Position numbers and translations under genes: made by a program. A stretch of DNA of 64,000 nucleotides from Asparagopsis taxiformis (taxonomy: Eukaryota; Rhodophyta; Florideophyceae; Bonnemaisoniales; Bonnemaisoniaceae): assembly GCA_030407315.1 (NCBI GenBank), contig JALQPE010002323.1:1-64000 (forward strand). The letters are read 5' to 3'. Positions 42,191 through 53,427 of this stretch are shown piece by piece (positions within the stretch are counted from its first letter, which is position 1; each line of letters opens with the position of its first letter). Below the pieces are notes generated by a model. The model saw only the letters and a list, made by a program, of their open reading frames with translations, had not been told where the DNA came from and searched no databases.

Positions 42191-43322
42191 GGTAGCGTCC
42201 ACGGTCGCGACGACGTCGGATAGCGTAGCGCCGTCACCCCCGCGTCCGCTCGACGATGCCGGCGCACCCGCGTTTGAGGAGGAGGCCTGCGTCATGGACA
42301 TGTAATAAGCCGGGAAGCGAATCGTTGTCTTGCGCCATCGGTAAACGAGCACGCGCACGACGGAGACGAGGAAGCGAGCGCGAATGGCACAATGGAACAG
42401 AGAGAAGGAAGGATGGAACAGAGAGAAGACGGAGGAAAAGAGCAGAGGAAGGACAGGATGATGATGCGTACGAGAGATGAAGCGCGAGGATGCGCTTCGA
42501 AGTTAGTCGGGGGGAGTGTGACGCAATTTATTTCGTCGACGCGCGCGCGTTCGCTGCGATTGCGTCGGGATGAATTCGCGTGCATCTATCTTAGTAAGCG
42601 AGCGTACGCGTGGCGTTGTGATTACGTGTCACGGAGCGTGGATGCGAGCGCGTGCGCGCGTACGTTGCCACGAAACCGCGAGCCCGGCGCCACGTGTAGC
42701 GCTTTTTACGAATTTCCCTTTTATTTCCCTTTTTGGGTTTTCTATGACGAAAGTCTTTTTCCCAAATATTTCCCTTTTTGCGTGCGAGCGAGCCGCCGCC
42801 GGCCGGCCACGGTAGGACAGTCTGTCCTGTGTAGTTAGCTACTAATGGTCGTTCTGCTTCGCACCTTACCAATAAACAGCCAGCATCTTCGCAGCTACGA
42901 GTTAAGCGTTTAGCGAATCGCGAGGACCGATTGCGTTACAACGTTGCGTGCGGGTTGCTCACGATCGCCGACGTTCGCGTGCGCGCTGCGCATAAACCGT
43001 TCGTCGAACCTCGTCGCACCGCGATAGCGCGCGTTGCGTCGCACGCCACTAGGCCAGGGATTTACGACCCCTGTGTGGATCGCGTTGTGCTCGAGTTTAC
43101 TCGGTGATCTCACCCTGAGATCACGGCTTGCGCCGGCCCGCGAATCCCGTGTTGCGATCGTTCCCTACGCGTTCTGCCGTTGTACCACCCGTTCGCCAGC
43201 GCGACCGAGCGACGCGCGAACGCAAGTTCAACCAGCGCGTTACGGTTCACCTCGCCCTGACACGGCTGCAATTCTAGAACTCCCTTAGCGATCGCCACCC
43301 CGGCTGGTCCTACAGAAACGAA
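42191..43322. other. GC/CpG-rich region, possible unresolved LTR
   Basis: A PPT-like CGGGGGGAG precedes TGTGACGC at 42517, and AATAAACAGCC sits near 42870, as in an LTR; no right edge, duplicate or target-site duplication could be fixed. On the minus strand a short frame from about 42300 starts MSMTQASSSNAGAPASSS and resembles the start of a retroelement polyprotein, but it ends at 42065. CpG density is far above that of the AT-rich DNA to the right. Confidence 0.35.
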
Positions 43323-44195
43323 GAATTCTCTTCTACTGCCAAAGCGACCGAAGAGCGTTTCCAATGTTGGAAACGCGAATGGGAAAACACCCCATTCGCC
43401 GGCGTTGAGATTGAGTCAGGGAACGCCGAGAAACTGATCCATCAAAGGAAGTATATCAACAAGCTTAAAATGCTTGAAAAGACTTCTTCTTTTAGTGAAT
43501 ACCGCTCCCTGCGAGCAAAACTCTCGTGGTTATGTCAAACTCTACCGGACACAGCCTGCTCAGTCGCTCAATCTACCCAGGTGACCAATGAAAGATTTGA
43601 GAACAGTTCGCTAGAACACATCAAATCTCTCAACTCCGTTATCACTCATTTGTCCAAAATGGAATATCTCCCGTTGCGATATCCAAAACTGGAAATTAAA
43701 TCCCTTAGACTTCAGGTTTACTCCGACGCATCCTATGGAAAAAACTATGATGGATCTTCTCGGATCGGATACATCATCCTTTCAGCTGATGGCGTAAACC
43801 GTTTTCAACCACTTTATTGGTCTTCTCGGAAGTCCAAGCGATTATGCAGATCTGTGCTCGGAAGCGAAGCTATGGCTTTTGCTGATGGCTTTTATATGGC
43901 ATATATACTCCAAGCTGACTTACAATCAATTCTCTAAATTGGTATTCCAATTGTCATGCTTGTAGATAGCCTTTATCTTTTCGATGTTTTATCGAAGACA
44001 ACTAATACTGCTGAGAAACAGCTCATGATTGACCTACAGGTCGTCAGAAGTGCCTATTCATCTCGAGAGATGGAGAAAATTTTCTTCATACGAAGTGAAC
44101 ATAATCCCGCCGACACGCTCACTAAAGTTTCTAGGAAAGCTATCCTGGAATCTATTCTGACCAGGGCGAAACTTGACCATCCAATCGAGCAATAG
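43323..44195 (+). pseudogene. Copia-type RT C-terminus and RNase H
   Basis: Frame enters near 43323: TPFAGVEIESG, HQRKYINKLKML and EYRSLRAKLSWLCQTLPD are the C-terminal part of a Ty1/copia RT. RNase H follows, with QVYSDASYGKNYDGSSRIGYIIL, YWSSRKSKRLCRSVLGSEAMAFADGF and, after an in-frame TAA at 43935-43937, VMLVDSLYLFDVL...EKQLMIDLQVVRSAY...SEHNPADTLTK. RT catalytic core, integrase and gag are absent. A PPT and LTR follow immediately. One nonsense codon in otherwise well-preserved sequence. Confidence 0.92.
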
Positions 44196-44237
44196 GTTGA
44201 TACAAAGTAAAAATGCGAATCAAAATTCTTTGTCGAG

Positions 44238-44255
44238 CGAAAGAAAAGTAGGGGG
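44238..44255 (+). promoter_or_regulatory. Polypurine tract of copia element
   Basis: CGAAAGAAAAGTAGGGGG lies directly before the TGTCA start of the LTR. Confidence 0.8.
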
Positions 44256-44655
44256 TGTCATTCTTTACAGACTTTCTACTGTAAGTATTCGCTACGAAAA
44301 ATATTCTGATCAAATAATTAGCTAGAAATTAAATTTGGTTTATTAGATCTACCACCACCACCGCCGCCCAAAATTAGCTTTACCCCTGGCGAAGGAAAAT
44401 TCCTCGCCAGTTGGTGGGTATATAAACAGCGATACCAAACCGGTTCCTGGAAATTCCATCCCATCACCGAACAATCACCCCACCCCTTAAGCGTCAATAA
44501 AGCACTTCCCTTGGCAATCCTCCGTCCTGCTCGTGCCCCGGTCGCGTTTCACAGCCACACCCCTCGAGCCCCGCGATCGGTAATTAATCCCCGCTCCCTT
44601 CGGGCAACCGCATCCGCCTCTTGAGAAGGCAACCCTATCCTTACACGTGTCAACA
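44256..44655 (+). repeat. 3' LTR of copia element (~400 bp)
   Basis: TGTCATTC...TGTCAACA. A TATATAAA box at 44419-44426 and AATAAA at 44497-44502 define U3, R and U5 in the expected order. The right edge is uncertain by a few bases because there is no second copy. Confidence 0.8.
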
Positions 44656-47123
44656 TTTTCTGGAAATCAAAAAATTCTGGAGATTTTACTGGAAACTATT
44701 ATTTCAGACTGAGTTTCTCTGACAGATGGTGGATCCAAGCATATCAAAAATATTGAAAAATACTAGAAATGCTTCCGTAAAACGTATGGTCTACTTTTCA
44801 AGAGGCATGTCGCAGGACAAAGTTGTGAATGATTGCGTGATATGTTGATTTATGTTATCTCATTATACGTTGAACATTGTGAAAGATACGCATCTGAGCA
44901 GGGAATTTGGCAATAACGTTGCTTGATTAGAAAGCAAGTCACGCAATCGTTGGACAGAGATAGCGCTCGAATGTCCACATATGCAGTTTTTGGGATTGCT
45001 CATTTGCGCAATACTAAGTCTATACATATTGCTTTTGTCTCGTGCGTATACCACTGTATGTTACTGTGCCTCACTAAACCGAATTACGTATCGCACTGTA
45101 CTTCGCAGGTATCAAACAACAAGTTTCTTGTGCCCATTTCTACCTCCTTAATCCATGTTAAAAAGCCTCATATGACGCTGCATCTTACTGCTTTATGGTG
45201 GGTTCAGCCGCTATATGGAAAGCTGGTGGCAGCAGAACATAGTAGAATGGTTTAAGGAACATGTTGGTCAGACATCTTTCGCCAGATTTATGGGGTTTGG
45301 TATGAAGCTAGCCTGCACACTTTTGCCTCTCCGAATGATAGAAATATAGCAATGGAATCTGATGTGTAAATGAGTACTATACCGAGTCGGCCTGTTTCAA
45401 ATATGCATTTGTCCCAGCGGGAAACAACTGTTCGAAAAAGGCGCTTCAGCGAGAAGCAGATTGTTCGAAAAAAATGCTGTAAACAAGGAAACCCACGAGT
45501 TGTGATGGTTCTTGTTCCCAAGAACGAGTAATAGAGAGATGGTATGGTTGAAACCATCATCAGGCATACACCTTTATGCTGCCTGGAATCGAGCCGTGTA
45601 TTGAAACTTGCCAAAGTTGCTTCAAATTTTATTACTCTTTGGCAAGTTTCACAGCGGGTATCAAAGGTTTTTCAACTTCAATTACCCGACCGATATCAAA
45701 CCTCTCACTATGCAAGATATTTTCTTTTAGGTCTGTTTGTAGCTGTATGAGTGTACGCGTGAGAAACATGCAAGCATCCGTCTTCCAGCATGCATCTACC
45801 TGTTGCAATTCCCGGGCGTTTGTGTTATCCATATAGAGCTTAATTGTTGCAATTTATGTAGTGGAATTCCTGGAAGCAAATTCACACCATGGTTACCGCA
45901 ACACTAATGGCCATAATATTCCGCTTCAAGTGGTAAAATTACAGCCTTCCAATTTCTTCATTACGCCCACCGTCTTTGAATATATGGCAACAGTTTACTA
46001 CTTTCAAAGACATGCCGGTCAGCACGCCCTTCCAGCTCATCCACTTTCTCTCTGATATACGATGTCTGGAAGCAAGTGACAGAAGCCAACAACGTTAGGC
46101 AGTACTGAAAAATTGAGAAATAATATCCGTCAACTTGACAATTCAGAAAAGCCTGTTGCACAACTCAACTGAAGGGATAAGTTACAGTACGGAGGGGTGA
46201 CTTGAATACTTCAACCTGCATGCGGTGAAATAGCTACATCAGCCCTGCACTGCGCGTCGAATGCATCAATAATGTTATTGGATGGGTATAAATAGAGTTT
46301 TGGGAATTACTCCGTTCCTTACACTTCAAAGCTCCCTTCTATGAGCGAACACCGAGCAAAAGTGTCATCATTATTCACAAACAACAAACATTAGATAGTT
46401 TTATCCGCTCTGAAATATTCCTCTACCAATCTTTGAAGACTGATATTTTTCACCCACTGCTAATCTCATCCTACTCAGTTTCTGCTATCTGACGCAGTCG
46501 CGCGAATCGATGTATTCGCTGTCTGAGCAGCCTTACATATCAGATGCAACGGCACTACAGTACTGCTCAGTCCGGTCGGGCCGTTCTCTGTCGTACTTGC
46601 GTATATCCAATATAAGAAAGCATCACGCAGCGCTCACATAGACCACGTGTTTGTGTCCATGTAATATGCACTATCCATCATACCTTCATCCAACAACGTT
46701 ACATTGATGATCCAACGAATGCGAAGAATCAATACAGACCCTGCGGTGTGAGCATGTGGTGCCTGGTCACATATCACTGTAAACTGTATCCCTTCATCAG
46801 CAACATCTGTTTCATAAACAATGCACAAGAATCACATTGCTGTGTGTTCTCAACAACACAAAAACACCATTACAACGTATGCCTTTCTCACTAGCCGCAG
46901 AATAGCCAGACAATGGGAAGATAGCAACCATCTCACCGGACCACACCAAACTCAACCATATCACCCTGTCAAGGCACTTATGACACGAACACTCTGTATC
47001 CGTCTACAGCTACGTCTCGCGATATCATCATCTGTAACACAAGTCCACAAAGCCAATTTGTATCACGTAAACAGCAATTCCAATCCTTCCGTAAATTATC
47101 TGTTTTCGTACTCAGATCATCGG
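44656..47123. other. Gene-poor AT-rich DNA
   Basis: No gene or mobile element supported in 2.5 kb; open frames are short and of random composition. A hairpin (45603-45650) is listed separately. Confidence 0.5.
45603..45650. repeat. 14-bp perfect inverted repeat
   Basis: GAAACTTGCCAAAG and its complement CTTTGGCAAGTTTC are separated by 20 bp. Confidence 0.85.
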
Positions 47124-47130
47124 TATAAAA
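47124..47130 (+). promoter_or_regulatory. TATA box of secreted-protein gene 1
   Basis: TATAAAA 74-80 bp before the ATG at 47204. About 30 bp downstream lies GAGACTACTTTCGTG, which has a counterpart (CAGACTTCTCTCCAC) at a similar place before the paralogue at 53332. Confidence 0.7.
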
Positions 47131-47203
47131 GCGGTCACTTCATTCTCAGTGATCATCGAGACTACTTTCGTGTTTCACCCATCCCAACAATAACGCGAAC
47201 ATC

Positions 47204-47863
47204 ATGTCTCGGATCACCCCTCTGATTTTCCTCGTTCTCCTCGCTCTTCCAGCGCTTGCGCTAGCAACCTCATCCGAAGAGGCGGACTCTCTGGATACGT
47301 TTATGCGAAGTTTGACACCAAAAATGATGAAGCAGCTGAAAAAGCTCCGCGCACATGAGCATCGTTTGTTGAAGCGACTCCGCTGTTCTCTCCGACGTCG
47401 ACGCACGATCGTAATGTACACTCGTCTTCGACGTCAAATCCGCAAATGTCTTCGACAGAATCAGGACAAGAAGAAGCGATCAGAGCTGAAGGCGCTTTGT
47501 AAGAGCAAAACTGAAAACGACGCTCTAATATTGAAAATGAAGGCGAAATGCCGTGTGTCAGATGAGCCGTACTGGTGCAGAAAGAAGAGTGTGATGCCAC
47601 TGCTGGCCAAAAAGCAAGAAATTCTGGACGCATGCGTTAAGCTTGGGTTCACAAAAGGCATTGAGGAGCTTGTGCGTGGCCGCGAGATGGTAGGCAAGTG
47701 CAACAGTTTAGATGAAGTGACGAAGAAACTAAGGAATGCGAAGAAATTGAAGTGTGCAACCGAAAGAAAGAACCGCATGAAATTGAAGGAGGTTCGTAAG
47801 AAGATTGATATGATCCTTAAAATGAATGGGCCTCGACCGTCTGCTCATCCAAGGAAAGTGTAG
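47204..47863 (+). CDS. Secreted 8-cysteine basic protein, copy 1
   Basis: 219 residues. Residues 1-21 are a classic signal peptide (SRITPLIFLVLLALPALALA). The mature part is strongly basic and helical, with eight Cys at 61, 82, 99, 116, 125, 144, 166 and 184. Spacing (21, 17, 17, 9, 19, 22, 18) nearly matches the paralogue at 52700-53332 (21, 17, 17, 11, 19, 11, 18). Shared local patterns include RC...RRRR at C61, ALC(K/R)xK at C99 and the (K/R)SL/KKL...CA(T) segment at C184. Four disulfides in a helical bundle are plausible. Single exon with a TATA box 80 bp upstream. Family not recognised; a secreted defence, wall or interaction protein are all possible. Confidence 0.85.
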   Translation: MSRITPLIFLVLLALPALALATSSEEADSLDTFMRSLTPKMMKQLKKLRAHEHRLLKRLRCSLRRRRTIVMYTRLRRQIRKCLRQNQDKKKRSELKALCKSKTENDALILKMKAKCRVSDEPYWCRKKSVMPLLAKKQEILDACVKLGFTKGIEELVRGREMVGKCNSLDEVTKKLRNAKKLKCATERKNRMKLKEVRKKIDMILKMNGPRPSAHPRKV

Positions 47864-50800
47864 AACGCTCAGAGATGATTTTCATGAGCTCTAGTTTCTA
47901 GTGTGGTGCGATGTGATATTTTGATGTTGTAGTTTTCGTTGGTGTAACTGTTTGCCCAGAGGTGTGTCTCCAAAACTCCGTACTTGATGGCTGGGCTGTT
48001 TCGTGGATCGATTATGGAGCCATTAAAGTCGGTGTGACGGCAGTATACTCTCGTTGCAACTATTCGGTGAGATTAATAATAATCGGCTTTGTTCATTCAT
48101 TTTTGTGTAGAAGTGTTGGAATCTCGTTACAAAGTGACACAAAAGCATAGCAGATTGGCAGATCTAGGCTCGACTTTGCAATTGTGCATGAACGCACTGA
48201 GCAGGTATCTGTTCAGGGAAGCTTTCTGCACATGGTAAGCATCAAAGCTATATCCTGATGGGCTGACAGTGATAGTCAGGGATGAGAACAGCGTCGGATT
48301 AGCCGAATACAGCACAGCGTCTTTTAGAAAACTGTAAACAACTTGCACGGCGCATCGTCCCTGCTCATCCGTTACCTTTCTAAAATTCTCGATTTCGAGT
48401 TCCCGCAACGACAACTCAAGCCGTACAACTCGTCTAGCGTGGCGATATTTCGTCGCATTACAGTTGCTCAAATTCCAAAGTGTAAGCATTGTGTAAGTAA
48501 TATCCTGGAGGTTCATTCACTCGCTATTCTACCGTCCATTCCTTTCGACGAGCATCTACTACCAACAATCTCTGCGCCAGTGGCTTGACGATGCTCCCAC
48601 AGTCGTTGCAAGCCCCCCGCCATTCTTGCAGTCTTGAGACAGACCTGCAGTGTACGATTTATGCTGTAAATTCCCAGTCTCTCATCGCTCTGCTTTCCCA
48701 CGAACTCCAGGTGCGGCTTTTGCACCCATTATTCAATTTCCCCCCAAGCACATTTCTAACAACCAAGCAGATCCCGTCAGCATATACCACATATTGATCG
48801 TTGCATTTGATATTTGTGTTCACGGCTGACCGGCCGCCGTGTCCCGTTTACGACGTTACCACATTTTTCACATTCGAGACTAATGCCACGCCAACAGTTC
48901 AAATTTCTGAAGTGGTCTCTTATTGCAACTTTATGTTCTCCTATTCAGCTTTTGCGAAGTGTAGCGGTGGGGGTACCATGTCGCAGTTCCATTTGGTTTG
49001 AAATGGCTAGATATATTTTGTACATGCTTCGATTCACCCAGAGTCCAATCGATGGCATCAAGATTCTTGAAAGATTCAACATTGTACCATGTAGTGCAAT
49101 CGGACAGAGAAAATGTATGACATGCTACAACCACAACTGCTCTAAGCGTTGAGCCAGCGGTACAACAATTTATGCTATTTGCGAATCCAAAGGTAATTTG
49201 TCTGACTTTTGTTCTATCCGAACCATGTCGGCCGAATTAGCCTTATTTCTACTTGCTCAGTCGTGTCCCTCGTCTCTGCCAAATTTCGGTGCATGCATTA
49301 CTGCAGTGAGCTGGAAAACTCGCACAGTATAGTCCAGCAGTTGATATTGACTTCGAAGTTTATACCCGTCTTCTAGATTCTGAAATTCTTGCCTCATTCA
49401 CATAATATTCATAATATTATTACGCGCTGGTGCTGCCATTACAGGGCACAACATAGATGCTCACATCTGCTTGACTTGCAACAAGACTGCTGGCGCAAAT
49501 ACAAAATCGACTCCAGGGCCCTAGTTTGATGCAACCCTGGGAAAATTAGACTACACTTTTTCCTGTATTCAAGTTGGCTGTGTCTGCACCAGTTATTTTG
49601 AAATACGTCACATAGCTCTGACTATAGTACAGGTAAAGCCGATGTGTCATTGCACCATTCAGCAGTTCGACCACTTGATAGCTCAGAGTGCAAGCTCATG
49701 TCAATGTTCCCGTCGGAAGAGTAATTAACTAGAGGATGTTGGAACTTACTCCACGTCTCTAATGTCGGTAGTCATGCAATAACTCTGATCTAAGGTTGTT
49801 GTGCAGCTCCTCTAGTTCTCTCATCGAATTATTGAATCCTTACGTACAACACATTGCAATCCCCTTGAGAACATTGGGCGTCATAAATCTGCTGAAAGAA
49901 TTCAACTCCGTTTGCTTGAGTTCCTTGTGGTATATTTTCAGTGACCACGACTGCCCAGCGAACTCCATGATGGAAGTGACAGAAAGGGTTGAGGAAGAAA
50001 CGGTCCCCAGAGTGAAAGATGATCAGCGTCCTTCAACTTGATATCTCAGAGCCTTTAATTATGCTATACTCATGGTATGCCGCAAGTCTATGATCAGCTG
50101 TTTATGTGTTTTGGACTTGTTTGGATGCAGTAGAAGAGGTCTGAAAACAGACAAGCGATTTGGTCTAATCCTGCTAATTGAGTTTCATTTTGTCTGCTCA
50201 CATAATGACATGCGCTTGGGTTCGGTGATCATAAAGTCATATGAACTGTATATTGCTGTTCCGAATTGAGTGTCCACAGCAGCGACGCAGCAATCACTTT
50301 GGCACCGCCATTGGAACATATTTAATTTATCGTTCGAGATCGGACGGCAAAAGCCGTTTCCAACCTGGGTTCCCATCAGCGTGCTGGAGCTGTGCTGCAC
50401 AACCATCAAAATTGCATACACCTCGATTCCAGTACTTAATTTTCGTCGAAAATTCACATGGTGCTGCCAGTTCCGATTTTTTTGAGATTCCTCGGCGTGC
50501 AACTTGGATTTGGCCAACTCGGTTTCATCTTGACGTAGCTTATACCACATGACGACCAGTTGAACCTACCCTTTCATGTCATTCCATTCGCTTCTCACCG
50601 AAGCCATACGCTGTGAAGAGGTCTTCCAGCGGGATACTGCGGAAGAATTGCATGTTCCCAGTCCTAATGACCCTCAAGCTTTCCAAATGTTACTGGGCTC
50701 ATGGTAAACCGACCCCTACCCCCGAGCATATTGGGAACAGAATTTCAGCATACTGATTGGAAGCAACTAAAAAAACCTCGTAGCAAAATAATGGTATTGC

Positions 50801-52699
50801 GACATCGATGACCTTCTGGTTTGGAAGCCTACGTTGCGATTCGACGTTGGGGGACCAACAATTTTGCGCGATGAAATCCGGGAATACGATCAGTTTTCTC
50901 GGCAAAGAAACACTCTGCAACTGTGGAACGCACTCTAGGATTACGGTTCTCTGCTGTTTGCTTGTGATTGCAGCTAATGCGCCATTTTCGACACCTAAGA
51001 GTAATGCCGTGCATACAGCATGTTATTCCGATTCGGCGAGGGAGTTGTGCGTGGAAGTCCAGCATACAATTTTCATGTTTTTCGCCAATGCTCAACAGGG
51101 CCGTAGAATTCCACAACGTGCAGGCAATCTACCTCTTGTCCCAGAAGCACGTCAAGTCCTGAAATGATCGATCTACCGCAAATATGAACATGTTATCTCT
51201 ATCAAGATAGGCCTACAAAGGCATTGCACTGCCAGTGAGATGTTTCTCGATACTTGAACTCGAGTTCTGCAGCCAATGCACTCATCCAACCAATTTATTT
51301 CATGTGGAGTCGAGAGAGATTAGAGCGAGAGCTACCCAAGTGTTATGTCCTGAGACTGATTAACCTCGCTGCAAATCGCCACTATGCAAACGGGCGAACA
51401 GGAGTGCCGACAAAATTGATGGCCACACCTGTTTCAGAGCTATGACGAGGGCTGTGTCCATTAGAAATACTCGTTCATTCACACGATTGAGCTGTCAACG
51501 GAGCGGCATTCAATATTTTGCATATTATCTGTTTCTTTCCCATTCTATTGGATCATGGAACCAATGTCAAGTTCTTCCAGGCGGATTAACATTTGAGCAC
51601 GCTCACTGCAGACCTGTTGGAAGATCCTGATAGCCGTCCTCGCGAGAATCATCATACAAGGGCTTGTGATTTATGCTATGATGTGGTGGCTATGAGAGTA
51701 AATATAGAGTCGATGAGCTGGAAATGGCATCCTTTCTGTACAGTGGCGATTTCGGCAATATCGTCAATACTGCCAGAGCTGCAAATTTACTCGATGCAGT
51801 GACGCGAGAATAAGGCACACAAAGAGACTGGAATAGCGCGGAAATACCAAAAGATAGTCGCCAGCATTGGTTCACATTGTCGACGTGAATTTGAGGATTG
51901 ACTGTCAACGGACGACCTAACGTTGTTATCCAATCATGTCGAGTTTGAAATGAAGACTTTGGTTGAAGATTATGTCATATATGTTTTAGAGGCACACCAT
52001 TTGAGGTTATGGCTGCGGATGATTGGAGGCTTTGTGCTGCGTGTGGTGAAATCAGAAGGAGAACATACTGTGTGTTCCTGTCAGGTAGCCGGAGTTACAA
52101 CTGCCTTTACATTTGTGCACGGCGCTGGCCGGCAACATATCTTTTTATTACGATTCCGTTTTGGCTGAAGTGTATCTATGAGTACAGCCGTTAGGAAGCA
52201 GTTCAGTTTCTCCAAATAGTATTGCTGACAGTTTGTGGGTAACATAAGTTTATCACTGACGAGCATCTTCCCGAACCTCTTCCATCCAGCGATGGCAGCT
52301 CTACGGTGAGATGTTGAGATTTGCATTTTTTTATTGGCCATTGACTTACAATACAGTACCGTTCCAGTTGTACCACGCCTCAATAACAGGCACAGTACTG
52401 CAAAAAGCGGGCCTGTCCGGTTGGCAAGAGGGCTGATTTGTAGAACTGCAGCGTACTGGAACGTGTTCAACTTCTAGATCTACGCAAAGAGCACTCATCT
52501 CTGCAAAAAAAGTTGAATCATTTATGTCTTCCAAGTACGATTGCTCATTCATAAGTCAATTAAGTCTAAGCACAAACCATTCACAAGCGCATAGTGCACG
52601 AGCTACAAGTGCAGGATGGCATACGATCATCCGCAAAGATTAAAACCGTTATGACGTTTTGTCGTTCAGCACTAATGTCGAATTCAGAGTTCTACTCAA
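47864..52699. other. 4.8 kb gene-poor DNA between the two secreted-protein genes
   Basis: No gene supported. The longest frames (48516-48127 minus, 129 codons; 50550-50185 minus, 121 codons) start with no recognisable domain and their composition does not stand out. No retroelement domain seen. Confidence 0.5.
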
Positions 52700-53332
52700 C
52701 TAATATACCATATGCGTCGGCGCGTTGGAAGGATTGACTCCAAGAAGTTGTTGAATCCTCCTAATCCTCATAATAATGAGATCAAGCCTTGCTTGAGTCT
52801 TTGTCATGTCACGAACGGGAGGACATTGAATTGCGTTTGCGGCCGCTAGGGAGCGTTTCAGTTCGAAAATACTTCTGCAACGAGAAGGTCTTTTCTCATT
52901 AACCATCCTGCAAGCACGTCCAATGACAACAATTTTCTTTTTGAGTGGAAGAACAAACTCAGTAAAGCAGGCATCTTTCTGGTGATGAGGAAGCGCATTA
53001 CATTTCTTGGTAGCAGCAGCACCAGCTTTAAACACTGAACCCTTGGTTCTACAAAGCGCAACCAACTTGTTGAACTCAACGCGATCTCCAGCCCTTGATC
53101 TGCAGCGGGAGGCCTGCTTGAGGGCACCAGATGCAAGATTGATTGCTCTGCGTCTGTCACGACGACATTTCCTAGCTGCGTCATTTCCTTCCAGTGCTTT
53201 CTCCAGTTGCATTTTCTTCGCCTCGAGACGCTGCAGTGCCTGCATCTGTCGCGGTCTAGACGCTCGGCTTGCCGAAGAGAGGGTGAGCACCATAGTGATG
53301 AGGAGTACGGCGGAAAACGATCGCGGAACCAT
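52700..53332 (-). CDS. Secreted 8-cysteine basic protein, copy 2
   Basis: 210 residues from the ATG at 53332. Residues 1-24 are a signal peptide (AVLLITMVLTLSSASRAS). The mature part is basic and helical, with eight Cys at 56, 77, 94, 111, 122, 141, 152 and 170 in the spacing shared with the 47204 gene. Conserved pieces: KCRRDRRRA around C56, VALCRTK around C94, FELKRSLAAANAIQC before C170, and a final amphipathic helix. Sequence identity outside Cys is low, so the duplication is old or the family evolves fast. The genes are transcribed towards each other with 4.8 kb between them. Function unknown. Confidence 0.85.
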   Translation of the reverse strand: MVPRSFSAVLLITMVLTLSSASRASRPRQMQALQRLEAKKMQLEKALEGNDAARKCRRDRRRAINLASGALKQASRCRSRAGDRVEFNKLVALCRTKGSVFKAGAAATKKCNALPHHQKDACFTEFVLPLKKKIVVIGRACRMVNEKRPSRCRSIFELKRSLAAANAIQCPPVRDMTKTQARLDLIIMRIRRIQQLLGVNPSNAPTHMVY

Positions 53333-53420
53333 TGCTAACGATATGATTATGAATGAGGGTGAGATGAGTGATGATGAGGTTGTGGAGAGAAGTCTGGACG
53401 ACGTACGGGTTTAAACATGC

Positions 53421-53427
53421 TTATATA
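53421..53427 (-). promoter_or_regulatory. TATA box of secreted-protein gene 2
   Basis: TATATAA on the minus strand about 90 bp before the ATG, similar spacing to copy 1. Confidence 0.65.

Noticed and set aside
42517..43262. Complete LTR after a PPT-like CGGGGGGAG
   Set aside because: No second copy, no convincing right edge and no target duplication; left as a low-confidence note.
48127..48516. 129-codon minus-strand frame as a gene
   Set aside because: No domain, no signal peptide, no promoter motif and no paralogue; compatible with chance in a 4.8-kb non-coding stretch.
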